Assembly (NCBI GenBank): GCA_000727475.1
Contig: KL647288.1
Coordinates: forward strand, 3,901,604-3,965,603
DNA: 64,000 nt
Direction of reading: 5' to 3'
DNA from: Sarcocystis neurona
Taxonomy: Eukaryota > Apicomplexa > Conoidasida > Eucoccidiorida > Sarcocystidae
Part shown: in pieces, positions 37,501-49,400 of the stretch
Layout: each line of letters opens with the position of its first letter
How positions within the stretch are numbered: the stretch's first letter is position 1
Position numbers and translations under genes: made by a program
Notes under the pieces: generated by a model
Seen by the model: the letters and a program-made list of their open reading frames with translations, nothing else
Told to the model about the DNA's origin: nothing
The model's database searches: none

Positions 37501-39478
37501 GCTGCTACTGCTGTTGCGCCTCTAGCAGCCAGTACCGTAGTTTCTTTCAGACACGGGCCGCTAGGCCTCCAGCAGAATTGATCCAACCGTCAGAAATGCG
37601 ACAGGTACTATTTTAATACCGTCCGGCGTGATCTTGCACGTGTTGACATTCTTTACGAGATGTCACCACTGCTGCTCGTGAAACGGGCCAATGGTCAGAG
37701 CCTCACTTCTGTAAAATGCTATTTACACGTGTTCATCGTCCTTGTTTTGCAGCAGGTTCTGCGTGCTGCGCGTGCTCTTGCTGCTGCTTGGGTACGACTG
37801 CCACTGTAACTGCCGTCTCTGCTTCTGGGACTGCAACAGCTGCTGCGCTGCGTACGCAGCAGAACTTCCGGTGCAGGGGACAACTGAAGAAAAGCGGCCC
37901 TACGTTCCATTGCGTTCTTGACCCCTGCACAGCTACACAGGGGTGACAACAGAACGCGACACACCAGCGGTAGCGGTGGCTGAGAAACACATCTCAAGCG
38001 ACAGGCACGGATGGCATCAACAGCTAAAAACAACCCAGCAGAAGCAGCTTTGTCGCCTCCCTTTGGTGTTACAAAGGCTCAGGAAACAGAACCTGTACTG
38101 CCCACACGGGCTCTCTACGGACGCCTAGTGGTTATCACGTGTCTTAATCGTTGAAAACCGTCGATGATGCCTCTCGTGCATGTCTCGTTGCTGCTTCGGT
38201 GGCTTAGTGGGGAACCAGTGAGTCCTCGAGTACACTCATCTTGCGGAGACTCTCCACATCTCTGTTTCCGCTTGTAGCTACCTGTGCCCTTGCTGTCGCA
38301 ACGACGACACATGGTACTGGCTGTTGCTTCTGTGGCTCCTGGGGCCCTTGTTCGTGGGGCGGCTCCTGCAGCGCCTACCGTTGCAGTGGCCGCTGTTTCA
38401 ACTGGTGTCGCCTTAATTGGTTCTCAACTGAAAGGAGGCAGTGTTACCGCTGCTTTGCTCCGCAGCTGCCCTGCCAGCACCGTTCTCTCTTGGTACCATC
38501 GTCGACCCGCTGTCCCCACCGCAACAGTAGGTTCCGCTGCTGTTGCAGTTGATGTCACCACCACACTGGCACGGCTGTCGCTCCTGCTGTTGCTGGTGCT
38601 CGTGCCGCAGTGTTCTGCTGCTGCCGCTGGTGCTGCTGCTGCTCTTCCTGCCGCTGCCGCTGCCGTTGCCGGTGCCGTTGCCGCTGCTGTCGCTGTGCTC
38701 CTGCTGCCTCCGTTCCTGCTGCCGCTGTTCCTGCTGCCGCTGCTCCTGCTGCCGCTGCTGCTGCTGCCGCTGCCGCTGCTGCCGCTGCTGCTGGCCGCGC
38801 TGGTCTGCTGGGCTGCGTGCAGCAGGCCGTGCTGCTGATGCCGACGTTCAGGGCTGCTTGGTTGATGCTGTAGGGCGAGCAGAAGTAGTGAGCAATTGCG
38901 GCTGCTCGAGTAATGGCATCTTCCCACATACAAAGCGTTAGCGTACTGCTGCAGCTGCTGCTACCCACCCCTCCCACCGCTTCAGTTGCAGCGGACGCAT
39001 CACGCAGTCGGTGGTCACAGACTGTTTTGCGATGAAGTGCTCTGGCTGCTGGTCATGCCCTTGCTTACGCTTCTTCTTCGTTCTTCGGGTGCTCCTTCTA
39101 CTAGTGCTGCAGCTTCAGCTGCAGCTCCTGTTGCGGCTTCTGCAGGTGCGAGGCCAAGATGGTTGCGGCGCGCTGCCGCGTGGCTGCTGCCGTTCTGCTG
39201 CTTCATTCACTTCTGCTGTCGCTGCTGCCGGTGCAGCTGTCGCTGGTGCTGTCGCTGCTGCAGTGGTGGTTCTCTCAGCACCCGCAAGTCTTGTAGTGGG
39301 AGCGAGCGGGAGCAGAAGCAGAGGGAGGAGAGCAAACTTCTCCTCCCCTCCAACGCGCTTCACTTGCATCCTTCTTATTGGTACGGAAATATTCGTCTTC
39401 CTTCTTCTCTTCTCTCTGCCCCCTTTTCCCTTCTCTTTCTCGTCTTCCTTCTCGTCTCCTCCCTCTCTCCGCTTGCTG
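37501..39478. other. Repeat-rich spacer dominated by CTG/CCG-type tracts
   Basis: Open frames here on both strands (for example 38284-38838 plus and 38424-38933 minus) consist mainly of Leu, Ala, Ser, Gln or Cys runs from imperfect CTG, CCG and GCT repeats. They are not supported as genes. From about 39380 to 39480 the plus strand is nearly pure pyrimidine; this is the region directly 3' of the minus-strand gene that stops at 39479. Confidence 0.6.
38590..38840. repeat. CTGCCG-type hexanucleotide and trinucleotide tract
   Basis: Runs of CTGCCG, CTGCTG and GCTCCTG units, readable on the plus strand as Leu-Pro, Cys-Arg or Ala and on the minus strand as Ser, Gly or Gln runs. Confidence 0.85.
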
Positions 39479-41319
39479 CTACCTCTGCTGCTTTTGCCGC
39501 TGCCGCTTCTGTTTTCCGCTCTGGGCTGGTCCGGGCTGCTGGGCTTCGCGTCTACCACTACTATCACTGCTCATAGTGCTGCGCGCGAGGCGTGGGACTC
39601 CTGCCGGCGTCTTCTTTCTGCTGCTGCTGCAGCTGATACCCGTCTTCACCTCTCCGCGTTTTTTCCCCTCCTGCGTCCTTCTTTTTGCAAAACTCTCGTC
39701 TTCGAGCGCAAACAGGTTCGTCCGTACAGCGGCTGAAGTCCCGGTTGCTTTTGCCCTCCCCCCTCCCACCGTCACGTGCGGGGCAGCAGCAGCAGCCCGT
39801 GGACCACCGGAAGCAGCGGGAGTGGAACAGCGGCGGCAGAGTTTTTGCGGCAGTTGCAGCTTTTTTTTCGTGGGGACGGAAGCGAAGTTTAGGTAGTGAC
39901 GAGGAAAAATATCGATCTCGACATGTGTAGAAAGGCCGCTCCCGCTGCTGCTCCCGTAGCCGCCGCGTCCGTCGGTGCCATTCCTGTGTTGTGTCTCCCC
40001 CCTCCGTAGGGTGAGAGCCGCGCATCCCCTCTCTTCGTGCCAACCCCACAGTTTCTGCGCATATATGATTTGTTGCTGGCTTGGCGAGACCTCGTAAAAT
40101 CCGACTTCTTTGCTGCGCGTGCTCCAGGCCCCACTGCGCAAGTGACCGCCGTGGTGTTGGTCGCTCGACGCGACGTATGTAAAACCAAGCGCTCCGCACT
40201 TCGATGACGTAGCAGCAGGTCGCAGCGGTGCGTACGTACACCAGCAAACGCGGACTCCAGCATTTCTGCGGCGACAAATTAGAAAAACTGTGCAAGTCCA
40301 ACTCCCTACACCGTATGCTGCGCTGCAGACACTGCGTCCCTCTGTCGCTGGCGCAAAGGCGATAGGCGCATGAGTCTGCACGAGGGGAGTGCTGGTCCCT
40401 GTAGACAACCACCGCATACCTGCCAGCGGATACATGCGCAGTATTCTTCACTATCAGCGTGTAGTTCTGTGCACTCAGCACGTCAGCTGATGTCGGGAGT
40501 TTTCTCTTCATCATGCGCCGTGAGCTGACACTTCATTGGGCGTGTGCGACGCACACAGGGAAAAGTGACTGACCGCAACTTGTTGCGGAGGTTACTAGAT
40601 ATGTGACTATTCACGCCGGGTTCCACATTTATACACGTGTACACGCACACTCGTTAAGTGATGTATACAGACACATATAGATGTATAGATGTGTGGATAG
40701 CTACGTCGCTGTCGCAAGACTGTGTTGCGTCTACAGGCATGCACCCGCACACGTGGGGATTATTCAACACGCGTTCGTTATAACTGCAGTAGCGCCAAGA
40801 CTACGTGTGGACGCCTGTGTAAATGACTACGTACGTAGAAAAGTGGGCCTCGACCCTACCATAGTATACGTGCGCCTGCGACCTGATTATATATATGTAT
40901 CTATGCATATATACATGTGGCCCCCACATGTATATACGTAGGTATGTGTATTCAGTACAGCCTACCCTTTTGGGGTAATGCTATTCGTGGCAGGACGTGC
41001 AGCTGGGGTGGACACCACAGGTGCTACACAGGAGAACCGCATATAGCTGCCGTACGGCTCCTCTCTCCGCGTGTCTCGATTGCATGCGCGTGGCTGGCTG
41101 GGCCCAGTCTGTCTAAATTTGTCACGCGCGTCCTGCTTACATGGATGTGGATTCCTGAAGTCGGCTGCCCTGTTTGGTGGACATGATGCATGTGAATACC
41201 GTGTCCGTTCGCAAGTAGGAAGCTTCGCGGCGGACATTCATCAAGAAGCGCTCGTCCCCGCCGTGCATCTTCATATTCTGCTGTCCGTCTGTGTATAGGA
41301 GATACTTGCCTGTGTTCAT
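39479..41319 (-). CDS. Three-exon gene, 356 residues, unknown function
   Basis: Exons 41319-41141, 40524-40420 and 40265-39479 total 1071 bases with both joints in phase. The donor after exon 1 is GTAAGC. The acceptor of exon 3 follows a TTTTTCTAATTTGTCGCCGCAG tract. Exon 1 reads MNTGKYLLYTDGQQNMKMHG then DERFLMNVRREASYLRTDT; exon 2 includes SADVLSAQNYTLIVKNTAH. Exon 3 has a compact core (SKEVGFYEVSPSQQQIIYAQ, KLWGWHEERG) that looks like a conserved domain. Its C-terminal third is low complexity (Ala, Gly, Ser, Lys, Gln) and may be partly wrong. A second frame is also open across exon 3 (39564-40514) but lacks the same codon preference. No signal peptide or membrane segment is seen. The core peptide is not recognised. 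Confidence 0.52.
40908..40936. repeat. Tight hairpin: 13-base arms, 3-base loop
   Basis: TATATACATGTGG at 40908-40920 and CCACATGTATATA at 40924-40936 are reverse complements separated by CCC. It lies in intron 1 of the minus-strand gene 39479-41319. Confidence 0.9.
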
Positions 41320-42021
41320 TCGGGTATGTGCAGCATGCCTTCATGTACGAATGTTCCTCTGCTGACGGACGCTCACCGGAGCCAGCAAATATATGCGCGC
41401 GTGCAATGTTGAGATTCTGTGTGCACCTCCTCTCGCACCGCGACTAATATGCGCGGGCGACCCGTGTCTCACCTGGAGCTAGCTGTCCTTTAGCTCTGCA
41501 GGAGTTCGTCCTGTACACGCAGACAGACGTGTGGCTATACACATTTATATATAGGCGTACCTATACGAGTTCCCATCTCTCGCGGTTCCCATCCATAGAT
41601 ACGTACTTGTGCGTATGTGTGAGAGTACGTACGACCTACGAGTGGGCTGCGTCTTCTAAGTGTAAGCAGGGCGTCAGTGTCCGCGGTGTCTTGCTGCGTG
41701 TCGTTGTCTGTCGACCGGAGAGACGCGTAGTAGTGGGCTACGGAAGCAGCGCGGTCGTTGGGGTATACATTTGGCGTGGGTCGTGCAGGAGCCGTAGCAG
41801 GAGCGGCAGCACGAGAGACAACAACAGCAATAGGAGGAAGCGACGACAGCAGCAGCAGAGAGAAGAAGCGTACGGGGAAAGGACAGAGTCAAAAGCGCAC
41901 CGGAACAGCAGCGGCAGCAGGAGAGTCTGAAGAAGCACAGGCAATAGTAGGGAGGGCGTTAGCGAGAGCCGCGATCGAACAGAAGTAAAAGGGGCCAGAC
42001 GGAGAGTAGGAAGTTCCGCGA

Positions 42022-43200
42022 GTGCTGCGGGGATGTATGCTTGTGGCTGCTGCCTTTGTGGATTGCAGCGGATGCGCCGTGTGTTTCTGTGGCGTGTACG
42101 AGCTGCTGTATGGCCGCGCCGTCGCCTACGCCGACGCCCCGCGTGTCTTTGCTGCTGCTCGTAGAATCGCGTCACTCGCCACAGAGTTTGCAGCACGTTT
42201 CTCCAAGATGTGTGTCTCACGCAGCAGAACTCCCTCCCGTTGATTCTCTCATACTTGCGTCGCGCGTGCGCGCACACGTCACCGAGTTGCTCGTCCTCCG
42301 TCTGCTGGTGTGTATACATATGCGCGTAAATACTGTGGTGTGCGCCGCTATGTGTACATGTATATATGTGGGACACGTACGTGTAGTGGTGGCTGCGGCC
42401 GGACCCGCGTGTTTCCGGTGGACGCGAGCGTCAGAGCAGCTCACGTGCTCCGCAGCAGTGGTCGTCTGCTTGGAGTGTACACGCAGGATGCGCTGGTGCG
42501 GATGCGTAGGCCCGTGGAATCGGCGAAGCGTATATATGTGTGTGTGTGACGTGCGTACATTGGCTGCTCGTCGTGGGATAGTCAGCAGCTGTGTCTGCAT
42601 GATGTCGTGCATGCGAAATGCATATACATATGAGGTGTACTGTGCTGTTTACATGCGGTGCGTGCTGAGAATTTTGTCGGAGGTGACTGTGCTTTGTCGG
42701 GCGTACGTACACCGCTGATTGTCACTAGGAGGTGTCCGTACACTGCTGGCTTCCGTAGTGTGGGGTTTGTGTACACGGTAGGGCGTGGTACAGTGTCAGG
42801 GTGTGTACACGGTGGTGGTGTGGGGCCACCATGGACGACACGTTGTACGTGTATACTGCCGCAGCATGTGGAGAGGCGCGGTGTACGTACGCTTGAACCT
42901 GCGTTTGGCTAACGGCGCGCTGCAGCTTGGATCACAGTGGACTGGTGTACACCTGCCTGTTTTTCTTGAAGAGCGCAGTACTCTTGTGGACGCGGTGTGT
43001 ATACACATCTCCGCCTGCGGTGTGTGGAGGGGAGCTGCGCGGCCTTTGTTGCTGTGGAGTGTATGTACACTGGCGCCCGTGAACTGGCTAGTAGTACACG
43101 TTTCCGTTGCGGACGCTGTGTCTGCGCATGTACACGTACATGTAATTGTGCGGCGTGTGCACCTCTCTTTGTGTACATGTGGTAAATGCTGGGTGTAGGG
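42022..43200 (+). other. Possible exons of a gene just upstream of the PTB-like gene
   Basis: Plus-strand pieces with GC-rich third positions are about 42060-42210 (VYELLYGRAVAYADAPRVFA), about 42410-42530 (RLLGVYTQDALVRMRRPVES, donor GTATAT), 42645-42702 (LRILSEVTVLCR, donor GTACGT) and 42928-42996 (LGSQWTGVHLPVFLEERSTL, donor GTGTGT). Each has a plausible acceptor but phases were not fully reconciled. A fragment at 41880-41988 (SEEAQAIVGRALARAAIEQK, then TAA) could be the end of a separate protein. The function is unknown. Confidence 0.25.
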
Positions 43201-43468
43201 GAAGCGTTTTCGCAGCCACCTACGTATATACGAGGTCGCACAGCCGGTGGCGGTGACGCTGCAGCAGATTTGGCTGCTTCTACGCAGCTGCTTGTTTGCT
43301 CGCGCTCCTGTGCGTCCCGTGATCTGCGTTCTTGACCGGATTGTTGCGGCGCGCCTGTGTTGCCGCTGTTGCCTGCTGCAGAGAGCCGCTCGTCCGTAGT
43401 CGTCCTGGTGGTGCGACCCGTCTCGCTGCTGATTTTTGACCCGCTGCTTGTCTTCGGGAGAAAGAAAG

Positions 43469-46400
43469 ATGGAGGCAGAAAAGAACAACGTGGGCAACAC
43501 GGAGACGTCCCGTGTGGTTCACGCCTCGGTGACAAACCTTCTGTATCCGGTGGATATCGATCTGATCCATTTTCTGTTCTCTAGATATGGAGATGTGGAA
43601 AAGGTACGTCGAACTTCGTAAAAAGTGGATCGTACGCCTGGTCGCGTTTTCCTGACTCCTTTGTATGTGGGTGCCCATGGACGAGACGAGACGCGTTATA
43701 TACGTATCTATGAAGAGACGGTGTCTCCAGTATGTGTAGGCTCATGTGCACCCATGCAGGTTTGCTAAATTGCTGTGTGCCGCTGCCTGTGTGTCGTCTC
43801 CCACTTTTGAGGTATACAGAAATTTATTCGGCAGGTTTGTAGTTACGTGCTACGTCTTTGCGGCCCTTACTGGCAGTACTGCCCATTTCCGATCTATACT
43901 CAAATGGTCCTCGTAGTTTCGTCGTGTAGATTCTCCTTTCAAAGTGCCCTTCTATCATTCGTGTGCTCGTGATCATGTTTACGCATGTATGTGTGACCGT
44001 ATGTTTTGAGGTGTCCACAAAACATGTTTTGTTGATGTACACGTGTGCAGTGCATGCGCGCGCATACTTGTACGTGTAGACACATACGGACACACAGACA
44101 TGAATTTTCTGTACCTGCACATACAGACGTACACATGCATGTGCTTTGGTGGTGCTTCCACGCGCCTGCGTGAGGCTGTGCTGCGCGCTTCTTCGTCTTT
44201 GTCGTCCCACGTTTACCCCGGTCTTCCTTCCCGCGTCGTCTCATGGCGATTCCGGGGTGGAGTTCTGTTGCTTCTGCAGATTGTGACCTTCAGCAAGTCG
44301 CCGACGATGTACCAGGCGCTGATACAGTTTCAGAACGCAGACCAGGCGCGGGAAGCGCTGGCGAAGTTGCACGGGCGCAACATCTACGACGGGTGCAACA
44401 CGTTACAGATTCAGCCGTCCCGTCTTCAGGAACTGGTCGTGAAGAGCAACACCACGAAGAGTTGGGACTATACGATTCAGAGGGGGGGACCGAGTGCGAA
44501 TTTGCCAGGAGGTGCGAGCGGCGCGGCAGCGGCAGGGGGTCTGGCGCCTCCTGGGGGGGCTGCAGTTGGAGGAGGAGGAGTAGTCGTCGTGGACGGACAG
44601 CAGCAGTTGGGTCCCGGGGGCCTTGGTGCAGTGAACAACGGGCGCGGAGCAGCGGGAGCTGGAACCGCGGGGGCTGCAGGTGTGGCGGGCGGAGCTGCAG
44701 GCTGGGCGCCGCCGCCCCATGTACATGCAGCAGCAGCAGGGGGCTACGGTCAGCAGCAGCAGCAGCACGCGACGCCGCCGATGCCAGGTGCGGCAGGTGG
44801 AGGGGCAGCAGCAGGGGGAGCCGCGGCGTCTGCAGGAGGAGCAGCGGGGGTGCCGCCACGTCTGCTGCATCCGCATGTAGGTCCGCCTCCGCATCCGCTG
44901 CAGCAGCAGCATGGTGGGGTAGGCATGCAGCCGCCACCGCCGAATCACCACGGCGTGGGGTTGGCGCCAGGAGGGCCTGCGGTGCAGCAGCAGCATCCGG
45001 TGCACGCGATGCAGCCGCCCCATCCGCTGGCAGCAGGGGGAGCAGCTGCAGGCAGTCGAATGGGCGGAGGAGCAGCTGCAGGAGGCATGGGTCCTCTGGG
45101 CGCTGGCCACCACCACGGCAGCAATTTGCTGCATCTGCTGGATAAGGTGCCCAGAGAATTGAGGGAGACGATGGAGTACACTAACAACAACCAGACACCG
45201 GTCATTATTGTATACAACCTGCCGGCCAACGTTACTGTGCAAATGGTAAGGAGTGGGAAGAACGTTATCTGCTGCGGCAGCACTGCCGCGTGTGCGGCTG
45301 TATGATGAAGGCGCAGCTGCCGACGTCTTTAGAGAAACAGGGACGAGACGTGTCCCCTCTCGACAGCACTGCTGCGGCGGGTGCAGCTGGTGCTAGTGCT
45401 GCGTGCTGTGCGGGAATAAGAGGGAAGAAGAGCCGCTCTGATGGTGGTCGGGGAGACATACATCAGAGAAGAGCAGGAGCAGCATTAGGAGCAGTAGAAA
45501 GAGCGGCAGCAGCGCTCCTGCAGGGAAGGTAGAAAGTTGCGCTGGGAGGAGGTGCAAAGGAAGCAGCGGCGTGGCAGGGGAGTTGCAGAGCGTGAGGCTG
45601 ACGAGGCGGTGGAGGAGGAAGAGCAACAGCAGCAATAGAGAAGCACCTGCTGAGCAGCAGACGCAGCAGTCCGAAAGCAGAAGACCGTGCTACTAGTAGT
45701 CAAGGCGCTTCGTGTAGCCTGCGTAGCGGCGTGTAGTCTGTGCAGACCAGAGCCACGTTTTTGTTGCAGGTGGTGAGCAGCAAAACAGGGACGATCTTGT
45801 CGAGGAAATTTGTGAACTGATGTCGACGCACCCACGCCGTCTTCTCTGCACAGTGTACACTCAACTATATACCTATATATACACGTGTATAGGTGGAGGG
45901 AGCCGGATCGACGCAGTTACGTGTGTATGCCCACATACGTGTGTCTACCTGTATGCCGTGTGCGTCTGTCACCAGGTGTCTGCTGCCACATCTTCATCTG
46001 AAGTGTTGTGCGTGTCGGAGTGGGCGAGACGTCGGCATTTGTATGTTCGTACATATTTCCACTTACACGCCATTGCATACACATGTTCAATTGTAGACGC
46101 ACGCACCTCGTTGTTATGAAGAGATTATCTTTGACCTTTCGAGATGTATTTCTCGCGGCTCGGTGTGTTCCTCGCTGGTGCAGCTGCTGAGTGATCAGCC
46201 CCCAGCGGGTGGACCTACGCACCAGTGCAAAAGACCCTGTGTATATCTTTGTGTAGGCGCATATGTATGTCCACGGGCGTGTCGACAGGTACACGAAGGG
46301 CCACACGTTTGTGTAATATGTAAGGAAACACGCCTGTTCATGTGTCCTGTCTCTGTTTGCCTACATGCGCGTTGCCGGGATCCGGTGGAAATCAGCTGGA

Positions 46401-49400
46401 TCGTGAGTATATGTTTGTACGTGTACATGCTGCTGTGGTGTGTGTGTGTGTGTGTGTGTGTGTCCCCGACTACTGCAGCTGTTCAACGTCTTTAGCCTTT
46501 ATGGTTCGGTACTGCGCATAAAGATTCTGCGGGAGAAGAGTGACACAGCACTCATCCAGTACAGTGATCCACTCTACGCGTCCATTGCTCAGCACTACAT
46601 ACAGGTAATGACGGCCGCGTCACCAGCGTGAGCAGCAGGAGCCGCTGCAGAAAAGCAGCAGCAGCAGCGGCAGACGGACACGCAGGCAGTCGTGAGGTGA
46701 GGAAGACAGGAGGGAGGTTTGTCCCCAGAGGAAGAGAAGGAGGGGAACAGAAGCAGTGACGCATCCGAGGGAGAGAAACAAGAGGAGCAGCAGCAGGGTG
46801 AGGTAAGGTGAAGGAGCAGCAGCCGTAGCAGCAGGGTGACACCGGACCGCGAAGCGGCGGGAGGAGGAGCGGAGGAGGAGGAGAAGCGGCGCGAGGCGAA
46901 GAAGCCGGAGAAAGCGGTCGCCGGAAGAGGAAGCGAGACGAAGGCGAAACAGCAGCGGGGCGGGAGGCAGGGGAAGAAACAGTAGCAGCACAGGAAGACA
47001 GGAACTGGGCAGCAGGAGCGGTGGCAGCAGCAAACGGACAAGAAGCAGGAGGCAAAGATAGGGCAACGAGAGAGACGAAGCGCAAGAAGGCTGGGAGAGA
47101 AGAAGAAGCAGCGGGGGGCGGAAGCAGTAACAGCAGAGACAGCAACAGGAGAGAAGAAGCGAAGCAGAAGGAATTGTACAGGCGAGTGTAACGCCGTGAG
47201 AGCAGGCGAACGCTGCGGCAGCGGCAGAAGCAGCAGCAGATAACACGGGACGGAAAAGACGGCCCGAGCAGGGAAGAGGAGAAGGGAAGAAGGGTACGAA
47301 GCAACAGGACGGAGCGCGTGGAAAAGAAGTAACAACACAAGCAGCAGGAGGCGCGAAGGAGGAAGATCAGGCGAAGCGTAGCAAAGGAGCTGCTGGGGGG
47401 TTCGGGATAGTCGCTGCTTCAGTAGTAGCATCAACAAGAGTAGCAGCTTATCATTCGAGCGAGACTCCATGGTGCGCTGCTGGGCAGTGCTTTGTCTTTT
47501 TGTCGCTGCCGTGGCTCGTGCGCTTGCGGTTCTGCTTCGCTGCAGCGCGCGTATTGACTGCTACTACTCGCCTCATCTTGCTGCTTGTGGGGAAGTGTTT
47601 GCGGATGCGACTGCCTGCCGCTGCGGTTGACCTGCTGCTGCAACTGGGGGTCTGTCGTGTCTTGTTATATCCTCGCCGCTGCTGTGTGATTGCTGTTGGT
47701 GCTGCGCAGGGAGCAAACGTGATGGGTCAGACGCTGCAGGTTGCGTTCAGTAAAAACATGGAAGTGAAGCTGCCACCTCCACAGCCGGCGAAGGCCGATG
47801 GCGCGGCGCCGGTTGAAGAGGAGAAACGCACTGTTGCTTTCTCGATTCGGGACCAACGCTACGGTGTACGTACACGCCCGCGGCTTACTCTTTAGTCTGA
47901 CCTACGGCTGGCGGCACTTGCCGTGGCGATGCTGCTGCCGCAGCTTGTTGCGTGTCTAACCTTTTTGGTGACTGCTTTCTAGCTCTTTTCAGGCGCTCCT
48001 GATAGCGTGAATCTGTTCCTCTCTCCTGGGGACGGGAGGGATCCCTTGATGCCGCTGCGGTGGCCGTCGTAGCGGCGGTTCTCGTGGGGGTCGTGCTGTT
48101 GCTGCTGCTGCTGCTGTCGCGTGTTGGGGGGTGGTACGCTGCCGTGATACTTTTCGCGCTCTGCTCAAGCAGGTGCTTCCATCCACGCATGTCAGCAGAA
48201 GGAGGGCAGCTTCTTGTGGGGCTGCGGTGTGTCTCGTTTAAATGCGCGTGATTGGTGACCTCGTGCTGCTACATCTTGCAGCATGTCATCGCCTCTTCCA
48301 TGGCGGGTTCAAGTATTGCGCGTGGTCCGACTCCTGGGGCACTATGTCCTTGCGGCCTTCGGGTCGCGTTTTCTTTCCTGCTGCTACTGCCGCGCAGCCT
48401 GCGCCTGCTGTTCGGAGAGTCTGCGGCGCGATGGCCCCCGTCCGGCGTGTGGGCGACTGTTGCATGTGAATACATCTCCCCTCCTGCTACTCTGTGTGCA
48501 GAGAACAGGCGTCGTGTTTGGTCGTACTGCTGCTGCGGCTACCAGCTTTAAAGCCTCATGTATTTACAACAGCAGCTGGTGCAGCATACTTCTAATCTCC
48601 CCCCCTGCTGCCGCTGCTGCGCACTATGAAATTCAGCCTGGAGCAGCAGCTGGTGTTGGTAGTGATATGTACAAGGCGGCAGTTCTAGGATGCATGTCGC
48701 TTTTGCCGTTCTGCGCGTGCGCGTGGTGGCGGTGGTGATTGTTCAGGGTGACGATGTGGAGAAGTACGTGAAGGGATCATGCAAACCGACCAAGACGATT
48801 TTCGTGGCAAATCTTGATGAAGCCGCAACAGAAGACGAGATCCAAAAGTTGTTCAGCGAGTACGGCAGCGTGAGCAAATTTACGTTTAAAGCGCCGAAAA
48901 GTGAATCCGCCAAGACCCAAATGGCCATGATGGAAATGGGCAGCGAAGCCGAGGTAAATGCTCACATAAGAAGAATACTGCTGTTGCCGGTAGTATCTGT
49001 GCCTTGAGCGACTGAGCGACTGCCGTCGCAGCGGCTGCGAGTGGTCGAACGGGTGCTGTGGCCGTTTTTGCTGAGACTGCTGCTGCTGCAGATGCTGCTA
49101 CAGTGTATATACTGATTTTGGTATTCGCTTGGTACAGAGATGCTGCTTCACGAGGTGCTTGAACTGCACCGGTGTGCACCTGCGCATGACAACTGCCGGT
49201 GGCGCTGCTGGTGTTGCCGCAAGCACCACGTCTACTGCTGCAGTGGCTGCGGCAGCTGCAGTGTTACCGCGTTTTTGTGCTCGTAGGGTGATGGTATGGC
49301 CAGTACGTGAGGTGCAGTCGTTGACGTGACAGCTACCAGGGTTGCACCTGCTTCGTGTGATATGCTCCCGCCCCGGCTGCGGCTGGGAGAAGAGGACGCA

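Noticed and set aside
38284..38838. Leu/Ala-rich frame of 184 codons and its minus-strand Ser/Gly shadow
   Set aside because: Encoded by CTG/CCG repeat units, with no unique peptide of useful length after residue 80.
41738..42376. 212-codon minus-strand frame
   Set aside because: Leu/Cys runs from CAG repeats; the opposite strand has better codon preference.
46552..47470. Two overlapping minus-strand frames of 262 and 291 codons
   Set aside because: They are the complement of the purine-rich intron of the PTB-like gene and consist of Ser, Leu, Pro, Phe and Cys only.
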